Source: an uncultured Sphingopyxis sp. (GTDB taxonomy: Bacteria; Pseudomonadota; Alphaproteobacteria; Sphingomonadales; Sphingomonadaceae). From it: a stretch of DNA of 55,494 nt. Numbering within the stretch: position 1 is the stretch's first letter; each line of letters begins with the position of its first letter. The position numbers and the translations under genes are program-made. The stretch covers positions 1-55,494 of the forward strand of contig CALMYE010000237.1 in NCBI GenBank assembly GCA_937873425.1. The letters are read 5' to 3'. Of the stretch, positions 7,910-16,703 are shown in pieces. The notes under the pieces were generated by a model. That model was given only the letters and a program-made list of their open reading frames with translations, did not search any database and was not told the origin of the DNA.

Positions 7910-8542
7910 ATGACCTCCCTCGTCCTCCACGATTATTTCCGCTCCTCGGCCAGCTATCGCGTCCGCATCGCGCTCAATCTGAAGGGGCTCGATTATGAGC
8001 GGGTCGAGGTCAGCCTGATCGCGGGCGAGCAGCGCAGCGATGCCTATCTGGAACAGAATGCGCAGGGTTTTGTCCCGATGCTCGTCGTCGATGGCGAACC
8101 GATCATCCAGAGCCTGGCGATCATCGACTGGCTCGACCGCGCCTTTCCCGAACCGCGGCTGATCCCCGACGAGGCCATGCCGCGCGCGGTCGCGCTGGCG
8201 CAGGCGCAGGTCGTCGCATGCGACATCCATCCGCTCAACAATCTGCGTGTGCTCAAATATCTGACCCGCGACCTAGGGCTCAACGAGCAGACCAAGGACC
8301 GCTGGATCGCGACCTGGATATTGCAGGGTTTCGAGGCATTGGAAGCGATGGCGGGCGAGGGGCGCTATCTCGGCGGCGACGCGCCGGGGATCGCCGACTG
8401 CTGCCTGGTGCCGCAGATGTACAATGCGCGGCGCTTCGAGGTGCCGCTCGACGCCTTTCCGCGGCTGGTCGAAATCGACGCGGCCTGCGCCGAGCATGAC
8501 GCCTTCCGGCGCGCGCATCCCGACGCGGTGAAGGGAGCGTGA
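7910..8542 (+). CDS. maiA: maleylacetoacetate isomerase (zeta-class GST)
   Basis: A cytosolic glutathione-dependent enzyme of tyrosine/phenylalanine (homogentisate) breakdown that isomerises maleylacetoacetate to fumarylacetoacetate. The 210 residues match the family. Residues 1-80 are the thioredoxin-like domain, with the zeta signature SSASYRVRIALNLKG at 12-26; the usual SSCS has Ala at position 14 in place of Cys, while both serines are kept. The GSH-binding segment QSLAIIDWL lies near residue 66. The C-terminal helical domain carries CDIHPLNNLRVL. No other homogentisate-pathway gene is next to it. Its end overlaps the receptor gene by four bases. Confidence 0.9.
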   Translation: MTSLVLHDYFRSSASYRVRIALNLKGLDYERVEVSLIAGEQRSDAYLEQNAQGFVPMLVVDGEPIIQSLAIIDWLDRAFPEPRLIPDEAMPRAVALAQAQVVACDIHPLNNLRVLKYLTRDLGLNEQTKDRWIATWILQGFEALEAMAGEGRYLGGDAPGIADCCLVPQMYNARRFEVPLDAFPRLVEIDAACAEHDAFRRAHPDAVKGA

Positions 8543-10635
8543 TCCGGCTGCTGACCGGGATCGCGGCGCTGGCGTTGCCGGCGGCGGCGATGGCGCAGGA
8601 GATGGAGGGCGACGATCCCGACTATTGCCTGTGCAACGTCGGCCAGACGCCGCCCCGGATCATCGTCGTGACCGGCGCCGGGTCGCTGCGCCCTTCCGAC
8701 GGCGACCGGATTCAGGCGTTCGCGGTGCTGCGCGACCTCGATCCGGGTCTCGGCGCGCGCATCGAGAACCGGTTGCGCGACGAAGCCGGGGTGGTGCAGT
8801 TCCGCCGCAGCGACGGCCGCAGCGCGCATCCGACGAGCCAGGGCGTGACGCTGCGCGGGCTCGGCGGCAATGCCTCCAGCCGCGCGCTGGTGACGCTCGA
8901 CGGCGTGCCGCAGGCCGACCCCTTCGGCGGCTGGGTCGCGTGGAGCGCCTATGACGCGGTCGCGCTCGGCGGCATCGTCGTCGCGCGCGGCGGCGGCAGC
9001 GGGGCGGACGGTCCGGGCGCGCTCGCGGGAACGATCGGCCTCCATTCGGAGATGACGCGCGGCATCGCCGCGAGCGCCGCCTCCGGCAGCCGCGACGGCT
9101 GGGACGCGACGCTGAGCGCCGGGACGCGGCTCGGTGGCGGCGAGGTCGCGGTCGATGGCCGCTATAGCCGGGGCGATGGTTTCGCGCCCGTCGCGGCAGG
9201 GCAGCGCGGAGCCGTCGACCGCGCCGCGCCCTATGAGATGGGCGGGCTGGGCGTTCGCCTGCGCTTCGATGCTGGCGCCGCCAGCCGCGTTGAGGCGAGC
9301 CTGCGCGGCTTTTCCGACCGGCGTGACCGCGGTGTCGATTTCACCGCCAGCCGCATCGACGGCGTCGACGCCAGCCTGCGCTTCGTCCGTGACCCGCGCG
9401 CCGGAACGCAGTGGATCGCGCTCGCCTATGTCCAGCTTCGCGACATCGACACCGAATTCGCGAGCGTCGCGGCGGGCCGGGCCAGCGTCGCCCCGGCGCT
9501 CTACCAGCGGGTGCCGGCGACCGGGCTCGGCGCGCGCTTCGAATTGCGGCCCGCCTTCGGGACAGACAATCCGCTGCGCCTCGGCATCGACTGGCGGCGC
9601 ACCGTCGGGCGCACCGAGGAGGATTATTTCTTCGCCGGCCTGATCCCCGGCCGCCACCGCGAGGCGGGCGGGAGCAGCGACACCGCGGGCCTGTTCGCCG
9701 AATGGACGGGAGGCGACGCCGACGCCGAGGGGCTGCTGTGGACCGCGAGCGGGCGCATCGACCGCTGGCGGCTCGGCGAGGGGCATCGCCTCGAGTATAA
9801 TTTCGCCGGGCCGGTGATCGGCGACGATCGGTTCGCCGCGCGCAGCGGCTGGGAGGGCAGCGGGCGGATCGGGCTGCGCTGGAAGGCCGACGCGCTGTCG
9901 CTGCGCGCCGCCGCCTATCGCGGCTGGCGCCTGCCGACGCTCAACGAGCTCTACCGCCCGTTCCGCGTCGGCGCCGACGCGACGGCGGCCAACGAGATGC
10001 TGAAGCCCGAGCGGCTGTGGGGCGGCGAGATCGGCGCCGACTGGGACAGCGGCACGACGAAGGCGTCGGTGACTTTGTTCGTGGGCCGCCTGTCGAACGC
10101 GATCGCCAATGTCACGCTGGGGCAGGGGCCGGGCAATTTCCCCGGCGTCGGTTTCGTCGCGGCGGGAGCGACCTATAGTCGCCGCGAGAATCTCGACGCG
10201 ATCGACAGCAAGGGCATCGAGTTCAGCGCCGAGCAGATCGTCGGGCCGCTGGCGCTGCGCGCGACCTGGGCGTTCACCGATGCGAAGGTCGATGCGTCGG
10301 GACCGGCGGCGGCGCTCGACGGGCGCCGGCCGGCGCAGATCGCGAAGCATGGCGGCAGCCTGTCGCTGCGCAGCCGCGGCGACGGGCCGTTCGGCGGCTT
10401 CGCGACGCTGCGCTACATGGGGCGGCAGAATGAGGACGATGTCGGCCTGCTGGTGCTGGGCGACGCGCTGACGCTCGACGCCGGGCTGTCGTGGCGGCTG
10501 AGCAAGGCAGTCAGCATCGAGGCGCGCGGCGAGAATCTGACCGATGCGCTGGTCCCGGCGGCCATCTCGTCGGCGGGGATCGTCGAACGCGCGGCGCCGC
10601 GCACCCTGTGGGCCGGGGTTCGGCTGTCCTTCTGA
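8539..10635 (+). CDS. TonB-dependent outer-membrane receptor, 698 aa
   Basis: An outer-membrane, energy-dependent uptake channel. A signal peptide covers about residues 1-19 (ends AAMAQ). A plug domain follows, with SQGVTLRGLGGNASSRALVTLDGVPQ-like features near residues 95-120. The rest is a beta-barrel rich in alternating aromatic and charged strands, and the protein ends with the C-terminal Phe (GVRLSF) expected of outer-membrane barrels. The start is GTG at 8539, overlapping the isomerase stop. The substrate is not evident. No fur box or vitamin riboswitch was noticed upstream, because the gene has almost no leader. Confidence 0.9.
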   Translation: MIRLLTGIAALALPAAAMAQEMEGDDPDYCLCNVGQTPPRIIVVTGAGSLRPSDGDRIQAFAVLRDLDPGLGARIENRLRDEAGVVQFRRSDGRSAHPTSQGVTLRGLGGNASSRALVTLDGVPQADPFGGWVAWSAYDAVALGGIVVARGGGSGADGPGALAGTIGLHSEMTRGIAASAASGSRDGWDATLSAGTRLGGGEVAVDGRYSRGDGFAPVAAGQRGAVDRAAPYEMGGLGVRLRFDAGAASRVEASLRGFSDRRDRGVDFTASRIDGVDASLRFVRDPRAGTQWIALAYVQLRDIDTEFASVAAGRASVAPALYQRVPATGLGARFELRPAFGTDNPLRLGIDWRRTVGRTEEDYFFAGLIPGRHREAGGSSDTAGLFAEWTGGDADAEGLLWTASGRIDRWRLGEGHRLEYNFAGPVIGDDRFAARSGWEGSGRIGLRWKADALSLRAAAYRGWRLPTLNELYRPFRVGADATAANEMLKPERLWGGEIGADWDSGTTKASVTLFVGRLSNAIANVTLGQGPGNFPGVGFVAAGATYSRRENLDAIDSKGIEFSAEQIVGPLALRATWAFTDAKVDASGPAAALDGRRPAQIAKHGGSLSLRSRGDGPFGGFATLRYMGRQNEDDVGLLVLGDALTLDAGLSWRLSKAVSIEARGENLTDALVPAAISSAGIVERAAPRTLWAGVRLSF

Positions 10636-10638
10636 GCT

Positions 10639-11547
10639 TCAGCCGGACGCGGGCTTGCGCCACGCTGCGCTGAAACTTGCGCCCGCCATGCCGATCGACA
10701 GGCTGAGCGGGTGGAGCAGGCGCGCCAGCGCCCGCGCCGCTGTCAGTTTCGCCGCGCTCTGTCCCATCGCGGCGCGCGCGGCGCACCAGCGCGCGCCGCG
10801 GTCGGCGCGGTCGATATTCTCCCAGCCGCGGAATGCCCGCACGATCGGCAGCGGATTGACGCCGCGCTGCAGCGGTTCGCGGTGGCCGAGCAGCCGGTCG
10901 GCGGCGCGCGGCCAGTAATTGACCAGCCAGCGGCCCGAATGAACCTCACGCACGGCGATGCGGCTCGCGGTGCCGGAGATGAGCAGCAGGCCGCCCGGTT
11001 TCAGCACACGGCTCAACTCCGCCAGGACCACGGGCAGATGATCGGGCGCGACATATTCGAGCACGCTGATGCACAGAATTACATCGAAATCGCCGTCGGC
11101 GAAGGGCAGACCGCGCGTATCGGCAACGTGGCGCAGGTCGATGCGGTCCGACAGGCCGTGGCGCGCTGCATTGTGGCGGGCGAGCGTGATCGCCTGCGCA
11201 TCGACATCGACGCCGGTCACCCGCGCGCCCATCGCCGCCGCGACGATCGAGCTCGCGCCATAGTTGCAGCCGAATTCGAGCAGCGCGGCGTCTGCAACCT
11301 CGCCGGCATAGGCGGCGAGCAGGTGCCGCACCTCGTTCCAGGCGACGGGGACATAGCCACCGCTCCAGCGGTCGTCGGGGTCGATCCCCATCGCCGCCGC
11401 CTCAGCGCGAAAGGCCGCGTCGGCCGCGGCATCGACCACAGCGGGGGCGACCGCGTCGGGCGCGGTGCGGGCGGGCGCCCGCATGGAATAGCTATGGGTC
11501 GCTTGCATGGTCTGTGCGTCATCCCTAACCGGCAGCCGTGAAATCAT
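10639..11547 (-). CDS. class I SAM-dependent methyltransferase
   Basis: A 302-residue cytosolic protein with the Rossmann methyltransferase fold. Motif I is LLEFGCNYGASS near residue 90, the acidic end of strand 2 is VTGVDVDAQ, and motif IV is FDVILCISVLEYV. The post-motif segment LSRVLKPGGLLLIS is typical of small-molecule or lipid methyltransferases (Methyltransf_11/25 type). The N-terminal 25 residues are poorly conserved in type, and starts at 11547, 11508 or 11484 are all possible; none has a strong ribosome site. It is convergent with the receptor gene. The acceptor is unknown. Confidence 0.82.
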   Translation of the reverse strand: MISRLPVRDDAQTMQATHSYSMRAPARTAPDAVAPAVVDAAADAAFRAEAAAMGIDPDDRWSGGYVPVAWNEVRHLLAAYAGEVADAALLEFGCNYGASSIVAAAMGARVTGVDVDAQAITLARHNAARHGLSDRIDLRHVADTRGLPFADGDFDVILCISVLEYVAPDHLPVVLAELSRVLKPGGLLLISGTASRIAVREVHSGRWLVNYWPRAADRLLGHREPLQRGVNPLPIVRAFRGWENIDRADRGARWCAARAAMGQSAAKLTAARALARLLHPLSLSIGMAGASFSAAWRKPASG

Positions 11548-11643
11548 CCTTAACCGGCGGAAATCGGTGTCTTTCCGGTGGCGGCCTTGCGCCCGCCCGG
11601 CCAGCGGCTAAGGAAGATTCCGCCCCAGAGAAAAGGACGCCCC

Positions 11644-13038
11644 ATGGCAGAGCAATATGACCTCATCATTCTCGGCTCCGGACCCGGCGGCTATGTCGCC
11701 GCGATCCGCGCCGCGCAATTGGGGCTGAAGACCGCGATCGTCGAGCGCGAGCTGCTCGGCGGCATCTGCCTCAACTGGGGCTGCATCCCGACCAAGGCGT
11801 TGCTGCGCTCGGCCGAGATCTATCATTATATGCAGCATGCGGGCGCATACGGGCTGAAGGCGGCGGAAATCAGCGCCGACATCGACGCGGTGGTGAAGCG
11901 GTCGCGCGGGGTCGCGAAACAGCTCAACCAGGGCGTCGCGCACCTGATGAAGAAGCACAAGATCGCGGTGCATATGGGCGAGGGCAAGCTCGTTGCGCCC
12001 GGCAAACTGGAGGTGAAGGGCGAGAAGGGCAGCGAGACGCTGACCGCCAAGAATATCATCGTCGCGACCGGCGCGCGCGCCCGCGACCTGCCCTTCGCGC
12101 CCGCCGACGGCAAGCGCATCTGGACCTATCGCCACGCGCTCGTCCCGCCCGAAATGCCGAAAAAGCTGTTGGTCATCGGATCGGGCGCGATCGGGATCGA
12201 ATTCGCGAGCTTCTACAGCGACATGGGCGCCGAGGTGACGGTGGTCGAGATGCTCGATCGCCTGGTGCCGGTCGAGGATGCCGACGTGTCGGCCTTCCTC
12301 GAAAAAGCGCTGAAGAAACAGGGAATGACGATCCACACCGGCGCAGGCGTCGAGGAATTGAAGGCCAGTGCGAACGGCGTCACCGCCAAGATCAAGGGCA
12401 AGGACGGCAAGACGCAAAGCGCCGAGTATAGCCATGCGATCGTCGCGATCGGCATCGTTCCCAATAGCGAGAATATCGGGCTGGAGGCGCTCGGCGTGAA
12501 GACGACCAAGGGCCATATCGACACCGACGCGATGTGCCGCACCAATGTGCCCGGCATCTGGGCGATCGGCGACGTCACCGCGCCGCCGTGGCTCGCGCAC
12601 AAGGCGATGCACGAATCGATCATCGCGGTCGAGGCGATCGCGGGCAATCACCCGCATGCGATGGACGTGCGCAATATCCCCGGCTGCACCTATTGCCGCC
12701 CGCAGATCGCCAGCGTCGGCCTGACCGAGGCAAAGGCGAAGGAGTTGGGCTACGAGGTGAAGGCGGGAACCTTTCCCTTCATCGGCAACGGTAAGGCGAT
12801 CGCGCTGGGCGAGGCCGAGGGCTTCACCAAGACCGTGTTCGATGCGAAAACCGGCGAACTGCTCGGCGCGCACATGATCGGCGCCGAGGTCACCGAGCTG
12901 ATCCAGGGCTATACGATCGGCAAGACCGCCGAACTGGTCGAGGACGACTTCATCGGCACCGTCTTCCCGCATCCGACGCTGAGCGAGACGATGCACGAAG
13001 GTGTGCTGGCGGCATTCGGACGGCCGCTGCATATTTGA
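11644..13038 (+). CDS. lpdA: dihydrolipoyl dehydrogenase (E3)
   Basis: The FAD flavoprotein that reoxidises lipoamide in the 2-oxoacid dehydrogenase complexes. The 464 residues match the family. FAD motif GSGPGGYVAAIRAAQ lies at 11-25; the redox-active disulfide is C42 and C47 in GGICLNWGCIPTKA; the NAD motif GSGAIGIEFASF is near residue 180. The catalytic His-Glu of the partner subunit is in HPTLSE near the C-terminus. ATG at 11644 has an AAAAGGA site, so longer forms from 11578 are not needed. It stands alone here; no E1/E2 genes are adjacent. Confidence 0.95.
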   Translation: MAEQYDLIILGSGPGGYVAAIRAAQLGLKTAIVERELLGGICLNWGCIPTKALLRSAEIYHYMQHAGAYGLKAAEISADIDAVVKRSRGVAKQLNQGVAHLMKKHKIAVHMGEGKLVAPGKLEVKGEKGSETLTAKNIIVATGARARDLPFAPADGKRIWTYRHALVPPEMPKKLLVIGSGAIGIEFASFYSDMGAEVTVVEMLDRLVPVEDADVSAFLEKALKKQGMTIHTGAGVEELKASANGVTAKIKGKDGKTQSAEYSHAIVAIGIVPNSENIGLEALGVKTTKGHIDTDAMCRTNVPGIWAIGDVTAPPWLAHKAMHESIIAVEAIAGNHPHAMDVRNIPGCTYCRPQIASVGLTEAKAKELGYEVKAGTFPFIGNGKAIALGEAEGFTKTVFDAKTGELLGAHMIGAEVTELIQGYTIGKTAELVEDDFIGTVFPHPTLSETMHEGVLAAFGRPLHI

Positions 13039-13044
13039 AAATTC

Positions 13045-13121
13045 CGTCATCCCCGCACGGGCGGGGATGCAGCTTGGTCAACGCAGAAGAAGCAGGATTC
13101 CCGTTTTCGCTGGAATGACGA
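13045..13121. repeat. palindromic repeat running into the PAP2 gene start
   Basis: The repeat has CGTCAT and ATGACG ends and an internal hairpin CCCCGCACGGGCGGGG. Sequences of this style (CGTCATCCCC...GGAATGACG) are dispersed in sphingomonad genomes. The right end contains the ATG at 13115 that could serve as the start codon of the following gene. Confidence 0.7.
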
Positions 13122-13765
13122 AAGAAGAGAAGGTGGGCGGCGAAACCGGGCGGTTGCTTCTTGTTGCGGCGTTGCTCGTCGCCGTCGTCCTGCTCGGCCT
13201 CGCGGTCGGCGCCGGATGGACGCAGGCCGCCGATCACGTCATCTCGGACGCGCTCGGACTGCGAGCCGGCGAAAGCAGCCCCGCGATGATCGCCTTCATG
13301 CAGGGCGTCAGCTGGGTGGGCGGCGGACTGCCGCGCTGGGGGATCGTCGTCCTGCTGTGCCTGCTCGTCTGGCGCTGGTGCGGGCCGCACTGCGCCGCGG
13401 CGCTCGCGGGGGCGTCGCTGCTGGCGAACCTCGCGTCGAGCCTGCTCAAGCTGGCGTTCGGCGTCGCGCGCCCCGACCTGATCCCGCATCTCGATCATGT
13501 ATCGAGCGCCTCCTATCCCAGCGGCCATGCGACGAGTGCGGCCGTGGTCTATCTGCTGCTCGCCTGGCTCGCGCCGCCGCGCTGGCGCCCGCTTGCCTGG
13601 ACGCTTGCGGGGGCGATGATCGTGTTGAATGGTCTTTCGCGCATCATGCTCGGGGTCCACTGGCCGAGCGATATCATCGGCGGAACCTTGCTCGGCGCGG
13701 CCTTCGCGCTGCTCGGCGTCTGGTGGGTCGGGAGGCCCGCGCGGGGCATCCTAAGGGAATCGTAA
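13115..13765 (+). CDS. PAP2-family membrane phosphatase
   Basis: A 216-residue inner-membrane phosphatase of the PAP2/undecaprenyl-pyrophosphatase type. All three active-site motifs are present: KLAFGVARPD, SYPSGHAT, and SRIMLGVHWPSD with the catalytic His. About six hydrophobic helices are visible. The start is uncertain. The ATG at 13115 lies in the end of a palindromic repeat, while GTG at 13133 directly follows AGAAGAGAAG and would give a 210-residue protein. The substrate could be undecaprenyl pyrophosphate, phosphatidic acid or another lipid phosphate. Confidence 0.85.
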   Translation: MTKEEKVGGETGRLLLVAALLVAVVLLGLAVGAGWTQAADHVISDALGLRAGESSPAMIAFMQGVSWVGGGLPRWGIVVLLCLLVWRWCGPHCAAALAGASLLANLASSLLKLAFGVARPDLIPHLDHVSSASYPSGHATSAAVVYLLLAWLAPPRWRPLAWTLAGAMIVLNGLSRIMLGVHWPSDIIGGTLLGAAFALLGVWWVGRPARGILRES

Positions 13766-13808
13766 GCCCTTTTCGCTAGTCCCGCAGCCAGGAGTGGGAG
13801 TTTCTGTC

Positions 13809-14192
13809 ATGCGCGCTTTCATCGGCTGGCTCTTCGCCCTCGTTCCGGTCGCCTATATCGGCTGGCTGCTCTGGCATTTTGCGGGCGTCGGCGGCGATAC
13901 GATGGAGGGGATCGTCGGCATCGGGCTCGGCCCCACGGTGCTCGGCCTGTCGATCGTCGGGCTGCTGTTCCTGATCGGCCCGCTGGTGAAGATGATCCGC
14001 GTCGCATCGGGCGCCAACAAGGTGCCGGGCGGTGATTTGAAGGTCGGCGACGAGCTGCCCGCGACCGAAGGTTTCGACGCCGACGCCGCGCTCGCCCGCT
14101 ATATGAGCAAGCGCGGCGAAATCCCGGCGACGTCGGACGAGGCTCTCTCGCCGCCCGCTACGCGCCCACAATTCGGACGCAAAGTCGCCTGA
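13809..14192 (+). CDS. small membrane protein of unknown function, 127 aa
   Basis: I do not recognise the family. Two hydrophobic helices are visible, about residues 3-25 and 35-60, followed by a soluble tail of about 65 residues that contains ALARYMSKRGEIPA. The ATG at 13809 follows TGGGAG at eight bases; a GTG at 13794 gives five more residues. It lies 43 bases after the PAP2 gene on the same strand and may be co-transcribed with it. Confidence 0.7.
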   Translation: MRAFIGWLFALVPVAYIGWLLWHFAGVGGDTMEGIVGIGLGPTVLGLSIVGLLFLIGPLVKMIRVASGANKVPGGDLKVGDELPATEGFDADAALARYMSKRGEIPATSDEALSPPATRPQFGRKVA

Positions 14193-14201
14193 CCGGCGAT
14201 T

Positions 14202-14870
14202 TCAATCGAAATTCTGGCTGCGCTTGCCGCGTATCTGCCGCTCGATATCCTTGGCGATCAACGCGTCGATCCGGTCGCCGGTGGCCAGCAGCCTGTCGCG
14301 CTCCGCGGCCAGCTTCTTGCGACGAAGCGGCTTGGGATCGCGCGCGACCTGGGCATAGAATCGCACCGCGCGCACCCAGGGTGCGTCGGCGTCGGGCACA
14401 TCCTCCATCGTTCGTGCAAAGGCGTCCGAAATGACCTGCAGATCGCCATCCTCGCCGCGCTCGAGGAACAACAGCAGCAACATGCCCTCGTCAAAGGCAT
14501 AGCGGTTGCATGCACCGGCAAAGGCATCGGGATTGGCGGCCGCCAGTTCTTCCGGATCGCTCTTCGTCACCGGCACCTCATCTTCGCCGACCCGGCCATC
14601 GACCACGACATAACCCGGCATCGTCAGCGTTTCGGGCAGCGCGGCGCCGTGGATCAGCGTTTCGGGCACAAGCTCGATCACTCCCATGAAATCGTCTTCC
14701 TCGACGGGAAGTGCCCTGCCGACGCGCGCGAGGATGATCGCTTCCGCCGAAGCGGACAGTTCGAGAGTGGTCGGAACCTTGTAGCCGGAGATAAGGCTGC
14801 ACGCTTGTGCGACCGGTGTTGCGGCCAAGCCAGCGAACAGCGCCGATGCAAAAATCATGTGCCTTTTCAT
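14202..14870 (-). CDS. exported protein of unknown function, 222 aa
   Basis: The mature protein is not recognised. Starting at the ATG at 14870, residues 1-23 form a clear signal peptide (MKRHMIFASALFAGLAA...), and the mature part begins near CSLISGYKVPT. The Cys just after the cleavage region is not in a clear lipobox. The C-terminus is charged and helical (KLAAERDRLLATGDR). An alternative ATG at 14900 adds ten residues before the signal peptide. It is convergent with the small membrane protein gene and divergent from the aminotransferase gene. Confidence 0.72.
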   Translation of the reverse strand: MKRHMIFASALFAGLAATPVAQACSLISGYKVPTTLELSASAEAIILARVGRALPVEEDDFMGVIELVPETLIHGAALPETLTMPGYVVVDGRVGEDEVPVTKSDPEELAAANPDAFAGACNRYAFDEGMLLLLFLERGEDGDLQVISDAFARTMEDVPDADAPWVRAVRFYAQVARDPKPLRRKKLAAERDRLLATGDRIDALIAKDIERQIRGKRSQNFD

Positions 14871-14935
14871 CGCCCGGAACTTGTCGCCGATGATCCCCAT
14901 TTGCAAGAGCCGGGGGCGTCGCTAACGTCGCCGTC

Positions 14936-15856
14936 ATGGCCCAAGGAACCCACGACTTCGTCCCCGATCCGCGCAACGACGCGATCCTGATCAACGTCAA
15001 CGGCGCGCTCGTCCCGCGTGCGGAGGCGAGCGTGTCGGTGTTCGACAGCGGTTTCATGCTCGGCGACGGAGTGTGGGAGGGGATTCGCGTTCACAAGGGG
15101 CGCATGGCCTTTCTCGACCAGCATCTGGATCGCCTGTGGGAGGGGGCGAAGGCGATCGCGATGGACATCGGCATTTCGCGCGCCGAACTGGAGCGGCGGC
15201 TCTACGACACGATCGGCGCCAACGGCATGGACGGATGCCATATCCGCCTGATGGTGACGCGCGGCATCCGCTCGACGCCCTATCAGGACCCGCGCGTCGT
15301 CATCTCGCCCGCGACGATCGTCATCATCGCCGAGCATAAGGACCCGCTGCCCGCGACGGTCGAAAAGGGACTGTCGCTGTTCACCGTCCATGTCCGCCGC
15401 GGCGACCCGGCGGTGCAGGACCCCAAGCTCAATTCGCACAGCAAGCTGAATTGCATCACCGCCTGCATCCAGGCGGCGCAGGCGGGCGCCGACGAGGCGT
15501 TGATGCTCGACCCGCACGGCTTCGTCGCGACGTGCAACTCGACGCATTTCTTCATCGTCCGCAAGGGCGAGGTGTGGACGTCGAGCGGCGATTACTGCCT
15601 GGGCGGCATCACCCGCGGCAACGTCATCCGCATCTGCTGCGAGGAGGGCATAACGGTGCATGAGAAGAATTTCTCGCTCACCGACGTTTATGGCGCCGAC
15701 GAGGCGTTCGTGACCGGCACCTTCGCGGGCGTGGTGCCGGCGCACACGATCGACGGGCGCAAGCTGACCGAGGGCAGGGGGCCGATGGTTGAGCGGTTGC
15801 AGGGGCTTTACAAGGCGTTGATCGAGCGCGACGTCGCGGGGCGTGGGCGGCCGTGA
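14936..15856 (+). CDS. class IV PLP aminotransferase (BCAT/D-amino-acid type)
   Basis: A 306-residue cytosolic PLP enzyme of the fold-type IV family. The N-terminal segment contains VFDSGFMLGDGVWEGIR, the usual class IV entry motif. The PLP lysine is K170 in NSHSKLNC, and the Glu/Ala region follows in AQAGADEALMLD. The phosphate-binding GGITRGNV segment is near residue 224. It could act on branched-chain amino acids or D-amino acids; sequence alone does not separate these. It is followed by an inverted repeat and then a sulfotransferase-like gene, a combination that also appears as a fused protein in plants, as I recall. Confidence 0.85.
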   Translation: MAQGTHDFVPDPRNDAILINVNGALVPRAEASVSVFDSGFMLGDGVWEGIRVHKGRMAFLDQHLDRLWEGAKAIAMDIGISRAELERRLYDTIGANGMDGCHIRLMVTRGIRSTPYQDPRVVISPATIVIIAEHKDPLPATVEKGLSLFTVHVRRGDPAVQDPKLNSHSKLNCITACIQAAQAGADEALMLDPHGFVATCNSTHFFIVRKGEVWTSSGDYCLGGITRGNVIRICCEEGITVHEKNFSLTDVYGADEAFVTGTFAGVVPAHTIDGRKLTEGRGPMVERLQGLYKALIERDVAGRGRP

Positions 15857-15863
15857 GGGGCGC

Positions 15864-15952
15864 CATAAATAGGGACAGTCCCTATTTTTCGGGAGCAGTT
15901 GCAGCGATCCTGTCCGCCGTGCCGCGAAAAATAGGGACTGTCCCTATTTATG
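15864..15952. repeat. perfect 28-bp inverted repeat, each arm itself a palindrome
   Basis: Arms at 15864-15891 and 15925-15952 are exact reverse complements across a 33-base spacer. Each arm holds its own 21-base palindrome, AAATAGGGAC-A-GTCCCTATTT. The G-G-G-A-C-A/T-G-T-C-C-C core is widespread near REP-associated tyrosine transposases in other bacteria, as I recall. No transposase is present here, so it may be a non-autonomous copy. It separates the aminotransferase and sulfotransferase genes. Confidence 0.9.
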
Positions 15953-15968
15953 GGAAAGGGCGTTTCGC

Positions 15969-16703
15969 GTGACCCGCTGCATCCGCATCGCCATGTGGTC
16001 GGGGCCGCGCAACCTCTCCACGGCGATGATGCGCAGCTTCGGCAGCCGCCGCGATACGTTCGTCACCGACGAGCCCTTTTACGGCGCCTATCTGAAAGCG
16101 ACGGGCGATCCGCAGCCGATGGCCGAAGCGGTCATCGCCGACATGGACTGCGACTGGGCGAGCGTCGCGCGGACCATGACGGGGCCGTGTCCGGCGGAAA
16201 AGCCCGTCTGGTATCAGAAGCATATGGCGCACCACATGGTCGGCCTCATCGCGCATCACGATCTGCCGGGGCTGCGCCACGCCTTTCTGATCCGCGATCC
16301 CGCGCGGGTCGTCGCCAGCTATGCCGCGAAGCGCGTCGCGGTGCGGCCCGAGCATCTCGGCACCGCCAAACAGGTCGAGTTTTTCGACCGCGAGGCCGAC
16401 CGGATCGGCCATGCGCCGCCGGTGATCGACAGCGCCGACATCCTGCGCGATCCGCCCGCGATGCTGGCGAAGCTCTGCACCGCGCTCGGCATCGGCTGGG
16501 ACCCGGCGATGCTGCGCTGGGAGGCCGGGCTGCGCGACACCGACGGCATCTGGGCCTCGCATTGGTATGACGCGGTGGCGGGGAGCACGGGCTTCGGCGC
16601 GCCCGAGGGAGCGGCGCCCGAACTGACGGCCGAGGCGCGGGCGGTCGCCGATGCGTGCCGGTCGGATTATGAATATCTGGCGGGGCATAGAATCGGAACT
16701 TAA
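15969..16703 (+). CDS. sulfotransferase-like P-loop protein
   Basis: A 244-residue cytosolic protein of the sulfotransferase superfamily. The 5'-phosphosulfate loop is seen as WSGPRNLSTAMMRSF at residues 10-24, and the 3'-phosphate site as LIRDPARVVASYAAKR near residue 113. The C-terminal third contains the LGIGWDPAML region common in this group. The start is GTG at 15969, preceded by a GGGAAAGGG site. Its neighbour is a class IV aminotransferase. The acceptor is unknown, and many of these homologues may not use PAPS. Confidence 0.75.
   Translation: MTRCIRIAMWSGPRNLSTAMMRSFGSRRDTFVTDEPFYGAYLKATGDPQPMAEAVIADMDCDWASVARTMTGPCPAEKPVWYQKHMAHHMVGLIAHHDLPGLRHAFLIRDPARVVASYAAKRVAVRPEHLGTAKQVEFFDREADRIGHAPPVIDSADILRDPPAMLAKLCTALGIGWDPAMLRWEAGLRDTDGIWASHWYDAVAGSTGFGAPEGAAPELTAEARAVADACRSDYEYLAGHRIGT

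Noticed and set aside
8365-10350. 661-codon open frame on the minus strand opposite the TonB receptor
   Set aside because: It is a G/C-rich antisense shadow with Arg/Ala/Asp-rich composition and no family motif; the plus strand has a clear receptor with signal peptide and terminal Phe.
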